Shown one piece after another: positions 44,861 through 55,360 of a DNA stretch of 64,000 bases. Below the pieces are notes generated by a model. It saw only the letters and a list, made by a program, of their open reading frames with translations, had not been told where the DNA came from and searched no databases. This DNA comes from Papaver somniferum (taxonomy: Eukaryota > Streptophyta > Magnoliopsida > Ranunculales > Papaveraceae): assembly GCF_003573695.1 (NCBI RefSeq), contig NC_039360.1, positions 118,444,336 through 118,508,335 on the forward strand, read 5' to 3'. A program made the position numbers and the translations under genes. The first letter of the stretch is position 1; every line of letters starts with the position of its first letter.

Positions 44861-45890
44861 AATAATGCAATAAGTTAATAGCCGAGGTGACCCCTGAGGA
44901 GACCAAAAAAGATCTCTTCTCCATAGGATCGAACGTGCCCCAAGACCGGGTGGATATACCAGTAAGTTTTTTAAAGTTTTCTGGGGAACAACCAAACCAC
45001 AACTGATTGACATGGTTCGAAGTTTCTTTAATTCCCTTAGCATCCACCCTCTCATGAATCATACTAACCTTATGTTAATCCCGGAGGTTGGTCACCCCTC
45101 AAAACCCTCCCAATTTAGGCCAGTGGGACTATGTATTGTCACATATAAAATTATTTCAAAGACACTGGTCAATCGCATCAGACCTCTACTCCTATTTTTG
45201 ATAAGCTTGTATCAGATTGGCTTTGTGCCACAAAGATCCATTCACGACAACATAGCTATTGCGCTGCCGAACTTTTTCACTACATCAAGACCTCAAACCG
45301 CACTAAAGATCCCAAAGTAACCCTAAATCTAGACGTTCAAAAATCATATGACCCCTTGGACTGGGGTTTCATCAAACAAGCTTTCACCACCTTAGGCTTC
45401 CCTTCACTATTCGTGGATTACATTATGATGTGCATATAAACAGTTACCTACTCTATTAACATCAATGGAACTCCACATGGGTACATCACCCCAACTAGTG
45501 GAATAGGGCAAGGAGATCCTCTCTCATCCTATATATTTATTATATGCGCGGAAATATTATCCACAATTGGGAATTCTTGAAAACCAGGAAGAAATAGAAG
45601 GGTTCCGCATTTCCCAGAAGGCCCCGCCAATACTACATCTCATGTACGTGGATGATTTATTGATAATATATAAAGAAACTTCGGAAGGCACAATCACCCC
45701 AAACATCTGCTACAAGCTTATGGAAATTCGGCGGGTCAACACATCAAAATCTACAATCATCCATCACTCGAAACTAGAACAACACCAACTAGATGAACTA
45801 AAACTAGCCTTCAATATGCCAACAACATTAACCACCACCACCACCACCACCCCACCACCCCACCACCACACACACACACACACCTAGGAG
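44860..45890 (+). pseudogene. LINE B reverse transcriptase
   Basis: Frame 45012-45320 reads NSLSIHPLMNHTNLMLIPEV, then FRPVGLCIVTYKIISKTLVN, RIRPLL, then QIGFVPQRSIHDNIAIA, the standard LINE reverse transcriptase blocks. After more frameshifts, PHGYITPTSGIGQGDPLSSY-like sequence appears near 45475-45530. The catalytic box follows as LMYVDDLLIIY (about 45640), with Val in place of the usual Ala of YADD. Many stops; inactive. Confidence 0.85.
45832..45886. repeat. (CCA)n/(CA)n microsatellite in LINE B
   Basis: ACCACCACCACC repeats merging into CACACACACA just after the reverse transcriptase core, where LINEs have no such tract. Confidence 0.85.
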
Positions 45891-46708
45891 TGCAATTTAA
45901 ACATGGGAGATCGTCCAACCATATCTTTGCCCCAATCCTTTAGCGCTTAAATCACAAGGAAAAAAGTTGGATGACTAAATGCCTAAACCAAGCTGGTAGA
46001 TTCGCACTCATAAGATCGTCCCCTACCCCTACATCCAATCACCTCATGCAAACACAAACCCTTCTTATACACATCCACAAAAAAAATAGATCGTATTACA
46101 ACAAATTTCTTCTGGGGCCATGACTCTTCCATCAAGAAGCTCTACCCACTAGGACGGGACAAGATATAAAAACCCAAAGCTCAGAGAGGACTAGGCATCA
46201 GAAGCAGCAAGGAGCACAACAAAGTACTTCTCATGAAACAAATCTGGAATATTCACGAAAACCTACCTCCGTACTAGCCACATTATATAATGCAAATACC
46301 TCAAACAGACACCCATTTTCGAAAACATCCCTCCCCTCCCTTCGTCACCCTTCCCCCAATAAGGACGATTATCATCTCTCATACCAACCTTCAAAGATCA
46401 TCTCTTCCATCAAATTGGAAACAGATTAGACACCCCTATCCAATCAAACTGGATTCCACAACTCAATAACAGTATTAACCGAGCCCTATGATATCCCATA
46501 AGTTCGATTGCTGACATCATCGACCCGTCAACAAGGAACTGGAATCATGATAAGCTGAATCTAATTCCCTAGCCCATAGTTCAACGAATCTTCAGCATTC
46601 ACATCCCACGGAAAAACCAACCAGACAAGATCATTTGGCCTCATACCAAAAGCGGAAAATATACGATGGCATCAGGATATAACTGCCTCATCAACGACTA
46701 TGTGCATG
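45890..46708 (+). pseudogene. LINE B post-RT region up to the zf-RVT start
   Basis: Readable parts in shifting frames include the FWG-like core and GLGIRSSKEHNKVLLMKQIW near 46195-46240 (the GLG...L...N.+LL.K..W block) and IIWPHTKSGKYTMASGY at about 46630-46680 (the W..T.+G.+T+.S.Y block). Cut by the Tat2 LTR at 46709. Confidence 0.75.
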
Positions 46709-47612
46709 TGTGTACCAATATTTTGCGGAGCACGTGTCACGATCTTAGTGGTCACATACAGAATAATTGTGTAGCCCTCGCTATACAGAAAAACCTAAGG
46801 GGCAGAGGATACCTTCGCAGATCTACTTTATCTTATCCCAAGAAGGGATACCTCGACGGCCAAGATGGATAAAGTAAAGCCTAGTCTAGAGAGAGGCAGC
46901 TGGCGAAGGGACAAAGTTAGATGACGCATCTAATCAGCATTAAATGCACAAATCTCTTATCTACACGCATAACCAAAGCACGTGGAGAGCAGTGACATGG
47001 CGGAATCTGACTGGCAAAGGTTAGCGGTGAACGAAGGTACAATCTGTACTGAGGCTGGGAAGTTCCCGAAGGAACGTGGGTCAGCTGAGGTGGCATAGCT
47101 CGACTGGAGAAAGCACGCGGCGAACGAAGGTACCATTTGTACGGAAGGCACATCAGAAAACGATGGATCCAAAGACAGCAAAGATATACCTGGAGAAGAG
47201 GGGGCTATAAATACCAAGCCTCACCAACAAACTAAGGGTATCCAATATCTAGTAGAAAAGATCTAGTCTTAAGCTTATACCTCTTTAATGTTTAGAACTT
47301 AAGTATTTACTTAAGCTTGAGTTCTCTCTATTACTTTGGGAAGCATTTAAGATCTTTGTAACCACCATAACTTAATACAAGACAATCACTCATTACCCCG
47401 TGTACGTAGACAAAAGTCAAACCACGTAATCTCTTGTGTCTCATGATAACTTAGTAGCTTTTACATTATATTTGTGTTCTTAGTTACTATTGTGATCTTG
47501 AACATCTTTTATTACTTAGCATTATCAGTTCAACAGAAGCATCGATACTACTTAGCATCCAATTCTCTGAGCTGTATACATTACGTAGACTATGGGAAAA
47601 TTAGTAGTCACA
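46709..47612 (+). mobile_element. Tat2 5' LTR
   Basis: 904 bp, TGTGTACCAATATTTTGCGG to TTAGTAGTCACA, collinear with the Tat1 LTRs but more diverged from them than they are from each other. TATA box CTATAAATACC at 47205-47215. Confidence 0.9.
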
Positions 47613-48206
47613 GTTTGACGCTAGAAGGTTTTGCTCACCAGCTTGAGTTTTCATATTTCGTCATTTATTTTAACTTACCCATCTTCTTTAACGAAGAGAT
47701 CTGAGTTCAACAACGATGAATCTCACTCTCTAATGATTTATTCGTCCATGTCTTCGCAAGTTCTTGGAGTTCATATCCTTTAAAGACTCGCAATTTTACA
47801 AATCTACAAAAATTTCTCCAAAAACGTACCCACAAAACGTTAAAACTTTTGTTTTATACTAAAACAGCCTTTTTTGACAAGGCATCCTTTAGTTCTGAAT
47901 ACCTCTGACCGCATAGGAATCTCAGTAATATTTAAGGAAAAAGATCTTCTAAAGCATTTAATAACCTCGTTTTTTGGGGAACTGACACCCTTTTTAAATT
48001 AGTTTTCAAATTTTAAGGTTGTTCTTTCCAAGGGTGTCATAAGAAATTTAGTACCTGTCTTTCCAGACTTCATTTCAGTCCTTTTTCTGAAAAAGCTGCT
48101 CAGTCGTCTTCTGTGTCAGAGCATTAAGTGCTACTTTTGACGAAGGCACCCAAGTAGAAAATTTTGTCATTTTTTCTGTAACCACGGGATAACAAAAGCC
48201 GAAGGC
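47613..48206 (+). other. Tat2 degenerate primer site and leader
   Basis: GTTTGACGCTAGAAGG replaces Tat1's GTTTGGCGCCCACTG, so the primer site is mutated. The following leader aligns with 30111-30689 and has no open frame. Confidence 0.65.
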
Positions 48207-50027
48207 ATGAAGAAACCTAGTGATGTACCAACAAGCTCACGACCAGCGGTTACGAGAGGAAGATCTCAAAACCCGTCTCAAGTGAATCATAGAACCGAAG
48301 CACTGGACGGGCAAAGCGAAATAGCAAGAAAAACAGCTGCTACCAAGCCACCTATTCCTGCTGAAGGAATGGGGCAAGAATCGGGAGAACAACCACTTTA
48401 CAACATGCCATTACCGGAGCATCCCAATGTCACGCAGCCACCTGCGGCCAACGCAAGGCTACCCAGAACCTTAGTTCCTAAGGGACGAGGGTTAGGAAAC
48501 CTAACTCCAATCCAGATAGATCTCGATGCACCGGTCCTAGAAGAAGGAGTGGATAACTCTGAGTATCCGGCCAAAAGTACTCCTCAGGGTGGTGGAATCC
48601 ACAATGAAGATCAAATGGCAGCACGAGTAGTAGCTTTGTTAGTCTGAAACAAGGAGCATGAGGATGCAATGCTCGTGATGTCCCAGGAGAACCAGAACCT
48701 AAAGGATATGCTAGACGTGCAAATCGAAGGTTCCCAAACTCACCCTCCGCTAAAGAGGCGTGAGAACGGAGCTATCTCAGGAAGACGAAGGGTGGATCTC
48801 AACCCACCAAAGGCTAACCCAGCAGGGAGAGCCAGAAGAACACGTAATGATCCATATGAGACGGATCAAACATACAAGCCCTCCCAGTCCTACTACGACG
48901 AGACATTTTCCAGAGATGCTCACAATGTGAACATAGTTATGGAGCAAATGGAGAAAATGCGGAAGGAGATACAATGACTAAAAACAGGCCACACAGGCGC
49001 AAGACTAGAAGAGGTGCTACAAGAAGCGACAACATCTCCGTTGTCTTTTCGCATTTTGAGGGAACCCATCCCTCCAAAATGCCATGTACCTACGTTTCGG
49101 GAATACAACGGTACATCTGATCCCGCAGCCCACCTATGGTACTACACTCGTGTCCTTGCCCATTGGAAAAGAGATGAGGTAGTACTTTGTAGGTACTTCC
49201 CGCCAAACTTGACGGGATCAGCATTGGCATGGTATGACAATTTACCAGCAAACTCAATTGACTCCTTTGAGCAATTGTCTACGGTGTTCTTGGAGACATA
49301 CATGTACAACAAGTCAACAAAGGCAGGGTTAGATGGGCTATTTTCTTTAGCTATCGGACCCTGGGAGACATTGATGCAATACACATACAGGTGGCAAAAG
49401 ACATGCCAAGCAATCGGGAAAGTCAATCCAGAAATTAGCATTAATTTCTATAAGTATGGACTTGACAGAACCTCAGCCATCTTTGATTATCTTCACAACC
49501 GAGCCGTTGATTCCAAATGAGAGCTTAGGGTTGTCCAAGATCGCTACATCATACTTGAAGAAATCCAGAAGGACAACCCAAGGGCACAAGCAAAGATGAC
49601 AACAGCTCCGCAACGAACCAACTCTCTGGAACCAATTACGGAGATACCTAAGAGGTTAAATGAAGCCGGGGGCAGAACCATCTCTCGAGGCAAAATATTC
49701 AAATATGGAGATGGCCAAGGCAGAGGAAGAGGAAGAGAAGAATTTGTAGATAAAGTCTACACAAAGCTGAACACCACGTTCTCCCACATTCTAAGCAAGG
49801 AAGGAGCGAAGCCGGGTTTTCCGTACCCTAACACTAGGGGAAAGCAACCGGATAAAACAAAGAAGGCTAAGGAATATTGTGAGTACCACCAGTACTACGG
49901 GAATACAACTGATACATTCTATCACCTAAGGAACACGATCCAGAGATTCATAGACGAAGGCAAGTTCATGGAGTACGTGCAGATACAACCAGCTGAGACT
50001 GAGGTATCCCCCAAGAAAAGGGTATAA
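48207..50027 (+). pseudogene. Tat2 gag (broken)
   Basis: ATG 48207 gives MKKPSDVPTSSRPAVTRGRS, open to a TGA at 48647, then 48669-48977, 49014-49520 and 49596-50027 continue it. Capsid pattern: FRILREPIPPKCHVPTFREY, SALAWYDNLPANSIDSFEQL, LMQYTYRWQ. The knuckle-like YCEYHQYYGNTTDTFYH has the first Cys but lacks the last, whereas Tat1 has the opposite. Better preserved than Tat1 gag, with three stops. Confidence 0.85.
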
Positions 50028-50053
50028 CTACCTCAGACGGCAAATACATCAAC

Positions 50054-50629
50054 ATGATTACCTTCTCCAGCGGAAGTCAGGAGGAATTACTCGAAGACAT
50101 CCTCGAGTTAGCTCGAAACAGAAGAAAGCTAGAAGCCCACGAGGTATTCAATCTGATCGGACCACCTACTAGCACTTGGGAAAAATGGATGGCTACGCCA
50201 TTAACATTCTCAACAAGGGATCTCAACCAAGAAGTTGAGATGCACAATGATCCACTTGTGATCACTCTTCCTATACACGGATGGAACGTCATAAAGGTCC
50301 TCATTGATGGGGGCAGCTCATTGAATGTATTATTCTATGAACCTTACCTACGTATGGGTCTGACAGCTAAGCAAATTGATTCATCCACTTGCACAATATA
50401 CGGTTTCAACGGAGCAGTCTCTAGACCAAAAGGAAAAATTGTCTTACAGGTGCGCGTCGGACCCTTAGTAACCAATACAAGGTTCTGCGTTGTGGAAGCA
50501 CCTTCGCCATACAACGTAATCATGGGAAGGCTATGGGTCCATCGATTGCGAGGAACAACTTCAAAATATCACCAGTACCTTCGATTCCCTACACCTATGG
50601 GTGAAATGGAAATCAAAGGTGACCAGTAA
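50054..50629 (+). pseudogene. Tat2 aspartic protease region
   Basis: Open frame with PLVITLPIHGWNVIKVLIDG, GSSLNVLFY and NVIMGRLWVHRL, the retropepsin pattern with IDGGSS as the active-site loop. A TAG ends the frame at 50629 where Tat1 still has CAG. Confidence 0.82.
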
Positions 50630-50920
50630 GACGCAAGGCTATGCAATCTGGCATAGGTCAGACTCAACGAAGAAAGAGTTGTTGCCCAACAATGCGAAAG
50701 AAAAAGACGAAAGGCGAACACCAAAGAAGTGAAGGACGGAGCCTTCTTAGTACCCGAAGCCACCTCAGTTCCAGAGGCAAACACCTCCGCCACTCCATGG
50801 GAAAACGTCTCCGCCAAATGACAATTACAGAAATGCACTCCTCTACGACATTAGAAGAAAACCTTCTCTCCAGTAAAACCAACAAAGAAAATCAACATCG
50901 ACACCGAGGAGGAACCAAAG

Positions 50921-52288
50921 ATGATCAACATCGGAACTTTGCTAAAAAAAAAAGACGAGGAGATGCAACTACAAAGGCTACTACGGGACTACGCAGATGT
51001 CTTTGCATGGTCGATGGAAGACATGCCAGGAATTGATCTAAATTTGGTCTCCCACCACCTTCGGCTCAAACCAGAAATGCCACCATTCAAGCAACGCATC
51101 CACAAGGTGGCAGATATCTACCAAGAAGCGGTAGAAAAGGAGTTGCAAAAACTATTAGCAGCAATATTCATACAAGAAGTCAAGTATCCCACGTGGAAAT
51201 CCAATATGGTAATCGTATCTAAGAAGAACGGAGGCGTACGAATATGCATCGATTTTAGCAATCTCAACAAGGTGTGCCCCAAGGACAGCTACCCGCTGCC
51301 AAATATTGACCAACTGATCAACGCAACCGAAGGTCATCAGAGGCTATCCTTCATGGATGGCTACTCTGGTTACAACCAAATCGCCCTTGCAGAAGAATAC
51401 CAGGAGCATACTGCGTTCTTTACCCCCACGAGGCTTGTATTGTTATACAAGGATGCCTTTTGGACTAAAGAACGCGAGGGAAACATACCAGTGATTGGTA
51501 GACAAGATATTTAGGCCATGGATAAGCAAGATACTAGATGTCTACGTGGACGACATGCTAGTCAAGAGCAAAGAGGCAAAAGATCACCTGTCAGGCCTAA
51601 GGGAGATATTTGAAGCCATGAGAAACTTTCACATGAAAGTAAATCCGGAGAAGTGCACATTTAGAGTAACCTCAGGAAAATCCTAGGGTACTTGGTAACT
51701 AAACGAGGAATACAAGTGGACCCCGAAAGGGTCAGAGCAATAATGGAAATGCCATCTCCACAAACACTAAAAGGAGTACAAAAGCTAAATGGAATCTTAG
51801 CCTCCATGGGAAGATTCATAGCAAGATTATTGGATAAATGCAAAGCATTTTCCAATACACTATGGAAAGGAAGCAGGTTCATGTGGACCACGGAGTGTGA
51901 GCAAGCCTTTCAGAAGATCAAGGAATACCTGGCTTCAGTGCCCATCCTACGGAAGCCAGAGCCAGGTGAAATTATCACCATGTACTTAGCAGCAACAAGC
52001 TACGCCGTAAGCGCAGTATTGGTACGAGACCAAGGACAAGGAGAAAATCCCATATACTACATCAGCAAGACACTCAGTTCAGCGGAGCGTAACTACATCA
52101 AGGTGGAGCAGCTTATATATGCCTTAGTAGTGGCAACACAAAAACTAAGGATATATTTTGACGCACATACCATTCGAGTCTTCACGAAGGCTCGGATAGG
52201 TCAAATCCTCGACAACACGGAAAAGATTGGAAGGGTGGAAAAATGGAATGCCATGATCAAACAGTTCCATATCATCTTTGAAACCGGG
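50921..52288 (+). pseudogene. Tat2 reverse transcriptase and RNase H, 5' part
   Basis: Motifs in order: KKNGGVRICIDFSNLNKVCP, FMDGYSGYNQIALAEEYQEH, YVDDMLVKSKEAKDHL (about 51540), then RNase H (YAVSAVLVRDQGQGENPIYY, SKTLSSAERNY). Frame changes near 51430-51500 and 51685 break it. At 52284-52288 the coding sequence is interrupted inside RNase H (FHIIFET); it resumes at 60885 as RKAEKSQILADFL. Confidence 0.9.
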
Positions 52289-52648
52289 TGTTTATGGGTG
52301 AAAATCGTTTCTGCTGATTTTGGTAATTTCTTTGAGTGGGTGAGAAACAAATCTAAACCCTAAACAAATGTACTGCACGGGAGTACTTTAGATTCGAGAG
52401 ATCAATCTGTACAAATCTGGCCTAAACCAAGAAATGGTCGTTCCGGATTTGCTTCGATCACAAAGAGGAGGAGAAGGGCTGGTTTAGGGAGGGAAGCGAA
52501 GAGAGTGTTGAGACCAGAGCAGTCTGGAAGAGTAGTACTTGACTTGTATCAGAAGATGAAAGCTTTGAGAAATCTAGCAAGAGTTGCTTTTCTGAGTGTT
52601 GTATTTCTCCCTGACCAAAAACTTGTGTCTTGGTGGAAATAGGTAAAA

Positions 52649-52660
52649 CCTATTTATACA
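52649..52660 (-). promoter_or_regulatory. LTR TATA box (minus strand)
   Basis: Minus strand TGTATAAATAGGTT, about 365 bases before the LTR's own 3' end; same in the other LTR at 59079-59090. Its direction confirms the minus orientation. Confidence 0.6.
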
Positions 52661-53280
52661 AGTCCAAGTGAAACATACTTTGGCCCCGTAAGAAAAGAAA
52701 CGGATGAGTTAAATGGGAAGAGGTGGTAATGCCTGGTATTGATGGAATTGAAGTTCCATAATGAAATAGCGTTTCACCATTACTTCTTGCATTTACTAAA
52801 CGTTTTATTCTTATTACACTTTCTTGAAACGGGCATTTGTGTATGCCGCACGTTGTAGACCGCCAAACCAAAACCCTAATGAGCGTCCCCCAGTTTGTGA
52901 CATATGTTTTGATGTCTCGAGTTTTTTTTCGTGGAAAACATGTAGCATGTCGCTGGTGTTCGATAAGTTGATCTTAAGAGACTTGTCGGCTCAGTGGCGA
53001 CCTTCGACGGTTGAGATTTTGCATAAGAGGAATCGTGGCCTTTGATGTAGGCGCGGCATGCCAAAGTGCAAGGGTTGAGCGGCATGTGCAAATGGAATGT
53101 GTGGCATTCCTCGGCCCTGGGTTGCACGTCGGGTGCAAGTGGAAGTGCCAAAGTGCAAGTTTTGCATGGCATGTGTGGTATGCCTTGGCCCTAGGTTGCA
53201 CGTCGGGTGCAAGTGGAAATGCCAAAGTGCAAGTGTTGCACGGCATGTGCCAATGGCATGTGTGGTATGCCTTGGCCCTA

Positions 53281-53820
53281 GGTTGCACGGATTGGAATGC
53301 CAGGTTGCAAGGGTTGCACGGCATGTGCCAATGGCGCGTGTGGCGGCTTTGGCCCTAGGTTGCACGGCTTGGCATGCCAGGTTGCAAGGGTTGCACGACA
53401 TGTGCCAATGGCGCGTGTGGCGGCTTTGGCCCAAGGTTGCATGGCTTGGCATGCTAGGTTGCAAAGGTTGCACGGCATGTTCCAATGGCGCGTGTGGCGG
53501 CTTTGGCCCTAGGTTGCACGGCTTGGCATGCCAGGTTGCAAGGGTTGCACGGCATGTGCCAATGGCGCGTGTGGCGGCCTTGGCCGTAGGTTGCACGGCT
53601 TGGCATGCCAGGTTGCAAGGGTTGCACGGCATGTGTCAATAGCGCGTGTGGCGGCTTTGGCCCTAGGTTGCACGGCTTGGCATGCCAGGTTGCAAGATTT
53701 GCACAACATGTGCCAATGGCGCGTGTGGCGGCTTTGGCCCTAGGTTGCACGGCGTGGCATGCCAGGTTGCAAGGGTTGCATGGCATGTCCCAATGGCGTG
53801 CGCTTTTGGCATGGTTGCCA
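53281..53820. repeat. 77-bp minisatellite, seven units (left LTR)
   Basis: Units begin GGTTGCACGGCTTGGCATGC at 53281, 53358, 53435, 53512, 53589, 53666 and 53743, exactly 77 bases apart, with a few substitutions. Diverged forms extend back to about 53040. Long open frames here on both strands are artefacts of the repeat, since 77 is not a multiple of three and the repeat has few stops. Confidence 0.95.
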
Positions 53821-53899
53821 TTTTGTGCAATGGTGGTGCATTTTTGGATTTTTGGCATGGTTAACGTGATGATTGCGCTTTGCTTTGCGGTTTGGCGTG

Positions 53900-54260
53900 G
53901 TTGCCATATTTAGCGCAGCGGTTGCGCGTTATTTGTAGTTTTGGCATGGTTGCCATATTTTGCACAATGATTGCATGGTACATGCAATTGCTATGTTTTG
54001 TGTGATGAGTGCACGGTACGTGCATTTGGCATGTTTGACATGCTTTTGCGCAATGATTGCACGGTACGTGCAATTGCTATGTTTTGCGCGATGTTTGCAC
54101 GGTACATGCATTTGGCATGTTGCATGACATGTGTGAGTGGCATGATTGCCATGCTTTTGCGCAGTGATTGCACGGTACGTGCAGTTGCTATGTTCTGCGC
54201 GATGATTGCACGGTGCGTGCATTTGGCATGTTTGCCATGCTTTTTGTGTAATGGTTGCGC
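53900..54260. repeat. Degenerate TGCACGGTACGTGCA repeats (left LTR)
   Basis: Repeated phrases TTGCACGGTACGTGCAATTG, CATTTGGCATGTTTG and GCTATGTTTTGCGCGATG recur with variation; the core ACGGTACGTG is near-palindromic. The matching block in the other LTR is 60340-60700. Confidence 0.75.
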
Positions 54261-54442
54261 GGTATGTGTGAACTTAGGGTTTCACGCATCGAAACCGTAA
54301 TTTAGTATTTGAAAAAGGGTACCCTGGTAATTTTGACATAAGCGCGTTAAATGCTCTAATAAATGTGCTAGTGTCACCGGTGACGTCATGTTATACGTGA
54401 GGTTTTACGGTTTTACCCCTTGTTCAAAAACCACCATTCACA

Positions 54443-54456
54443 TTAAGTCCCCTGCT
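54443..54456 (-). other. Polypurine tract of the 8.6-kb element
   Basis: Minus strand AGCAGGGGACTTAA lies immediately before the LTR start TGTGAATGG. Confidence 0.65.
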
Positions 54457-54986
54457 TAGCTTGGAACAGGGGCCTTATTGCGAGGTAAGTATAAGATGGT
54501 GACAGACGAGGATAGAACTGAGACAGTAAGTCGTAAAAGAGGGCCAAGGAGATTTGTCTGACCTTTTTCGAGATGTAAGTAAGAATCTACAATCCTCGTA
54601 TCTGGTAGCTTCGCACAAATCCCAATATGACTAGGTGTCTTTGGGGCTAGGCTTTGGAACGCGAGGCGGAGCTGCTAGCATAGACTTGTCACGAACGGGC
54701 CTGTCAGTCAAAATGGGATTAGAATGGGCGTGGGCCGTTTGGCAGAGCATGGCATTGGCAAGGAAGGCATGGCTAGCCCGAACTGGCAAGGCTGGCGCGG
54801 ATTGGCTGGCCGGCGCGAATTTTGGCAAGACCGGCATTGAGCACTTGGTAGGGCCAGTGCTAGCAAGGAAGATGCGTGCGTTTTTGGGAAGTGGCCAAGC
54901 TTGCTATTGCGGGCCCGACTTCCTTTCTTCATGCACGTCTTTGAAAAGAGAATCCTTCCCTTATTTGAAGTCCCCAACTATCACGC
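54457..54986 (+). other. Region upstream of the antisense gene promoter
   Basis: No supported gene. 54640-54900 is GC-richer with long open frames on both strands but no recognisable motif. Confidence 0.4.
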
Positions 54987-54998
54987 CTATAAAAGAGG
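54987..54998 (+). promoter_or_regulatory. TATA box of the plant-mobile-domain gene
   Basis: CTATAAAAGAGG, a strong plant TATA match, lies about 65 bases upstream of a good 5' splice site and 400 bases before the ATG. Confidence 0.6.
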
Positions 54999-55017
54999 TT
55001 ATCCACCTTTTATTTTG

Positions 55018-55360
55018 TACCTTTGTTTCTCCATATCTTTGCGTTAGCAACAAAGTGGTAGGGTGAGTTAACATTCCAGGTATGTCTTCCGGCGTTCTTT
55101 CTCAAATTAACTCTTCCTTGTTTTTTTTTGTCATGCAAAACTCTAGATGTATATATGCTTCGCATGAATCCGTAGAAAATACTGTTCTTCCATATCTTCG
55201 TAGAACTTAGTCATAAATGTGATTCTCGTGAACCTGTAGACTTTCGTCATGAATACTGCGGCAGTGTGTTTGTGAAAACCTAGTTGCTTAGGGTTTTCCC
55301 TTATTTTGGTGTATCCGTGTGTGGGTAATAATTTCTTCTCGTCTTGCCTTTTTGGTGTAG
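55018..55360 (+). other. 5' leader exon and intron of the plant-mobile-domain gene
   Basis: A leader of about 45 bases ends at 55062 before GTGAGTTAAC; the acceptor TTTGGTGTAG ends at 55360, 40 bases before ATG 55400. The intron is T-rich as expected in plants. Confidence 0.5.

Larger units (their letters stand above)
43150..46708 (+). mobile_element. LINE B (plant L1-type), plus strand, truncated
   Basis: A second LINE starts about 43150 with a 165-base leader, then an ORF2 start at 43316, endonuclease, linker, reverse transcriptase and the beginning of the zf-RVT region. It is cut at 46708 by the second Tat element. No ORF1 is seen between LINE A and this ORF2 start, so the copy is 5'-truncated or joined by rearrangement. 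It contains an in-frame 231-bp duplication and a C-rich insertion in the endonuclease, and a (CCA)n/(CA)n tract after the reverse transcriptase core. Confidence 0.8.
52289..54442 (-). mobile_element. 3' LTR (minus orientation) of the 8.6-kb element
   Basis: On the minus strand TGTGAATGGTGGTTTTTGAA ... CACCCATAAACA, 2154 bp. Includes a 77-bp minisatellite (53281-53820), a second set of degenerate repeats (53900-54260) and a minus-strand TATA box at 52649-52660. Confidence 0.9.

Noticed and set aside
53011..53913. Long overlapping open frames on both strands (up to about 210 codons) rich in Cys, His, Ala and Arg
   Set aside because: They follow the 77-bp minisatellite, which has few stops in any frame; the same frames recur in the other LTR at 59084-60356. 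No start context or domain.
54635..55066. 143-codon plus-strand open frame
   Set aside because: It overlaps the TATA box and leader of the PMD gene, a frame is also open on the other strand, and no motif is visible; probably GC-composition effect.
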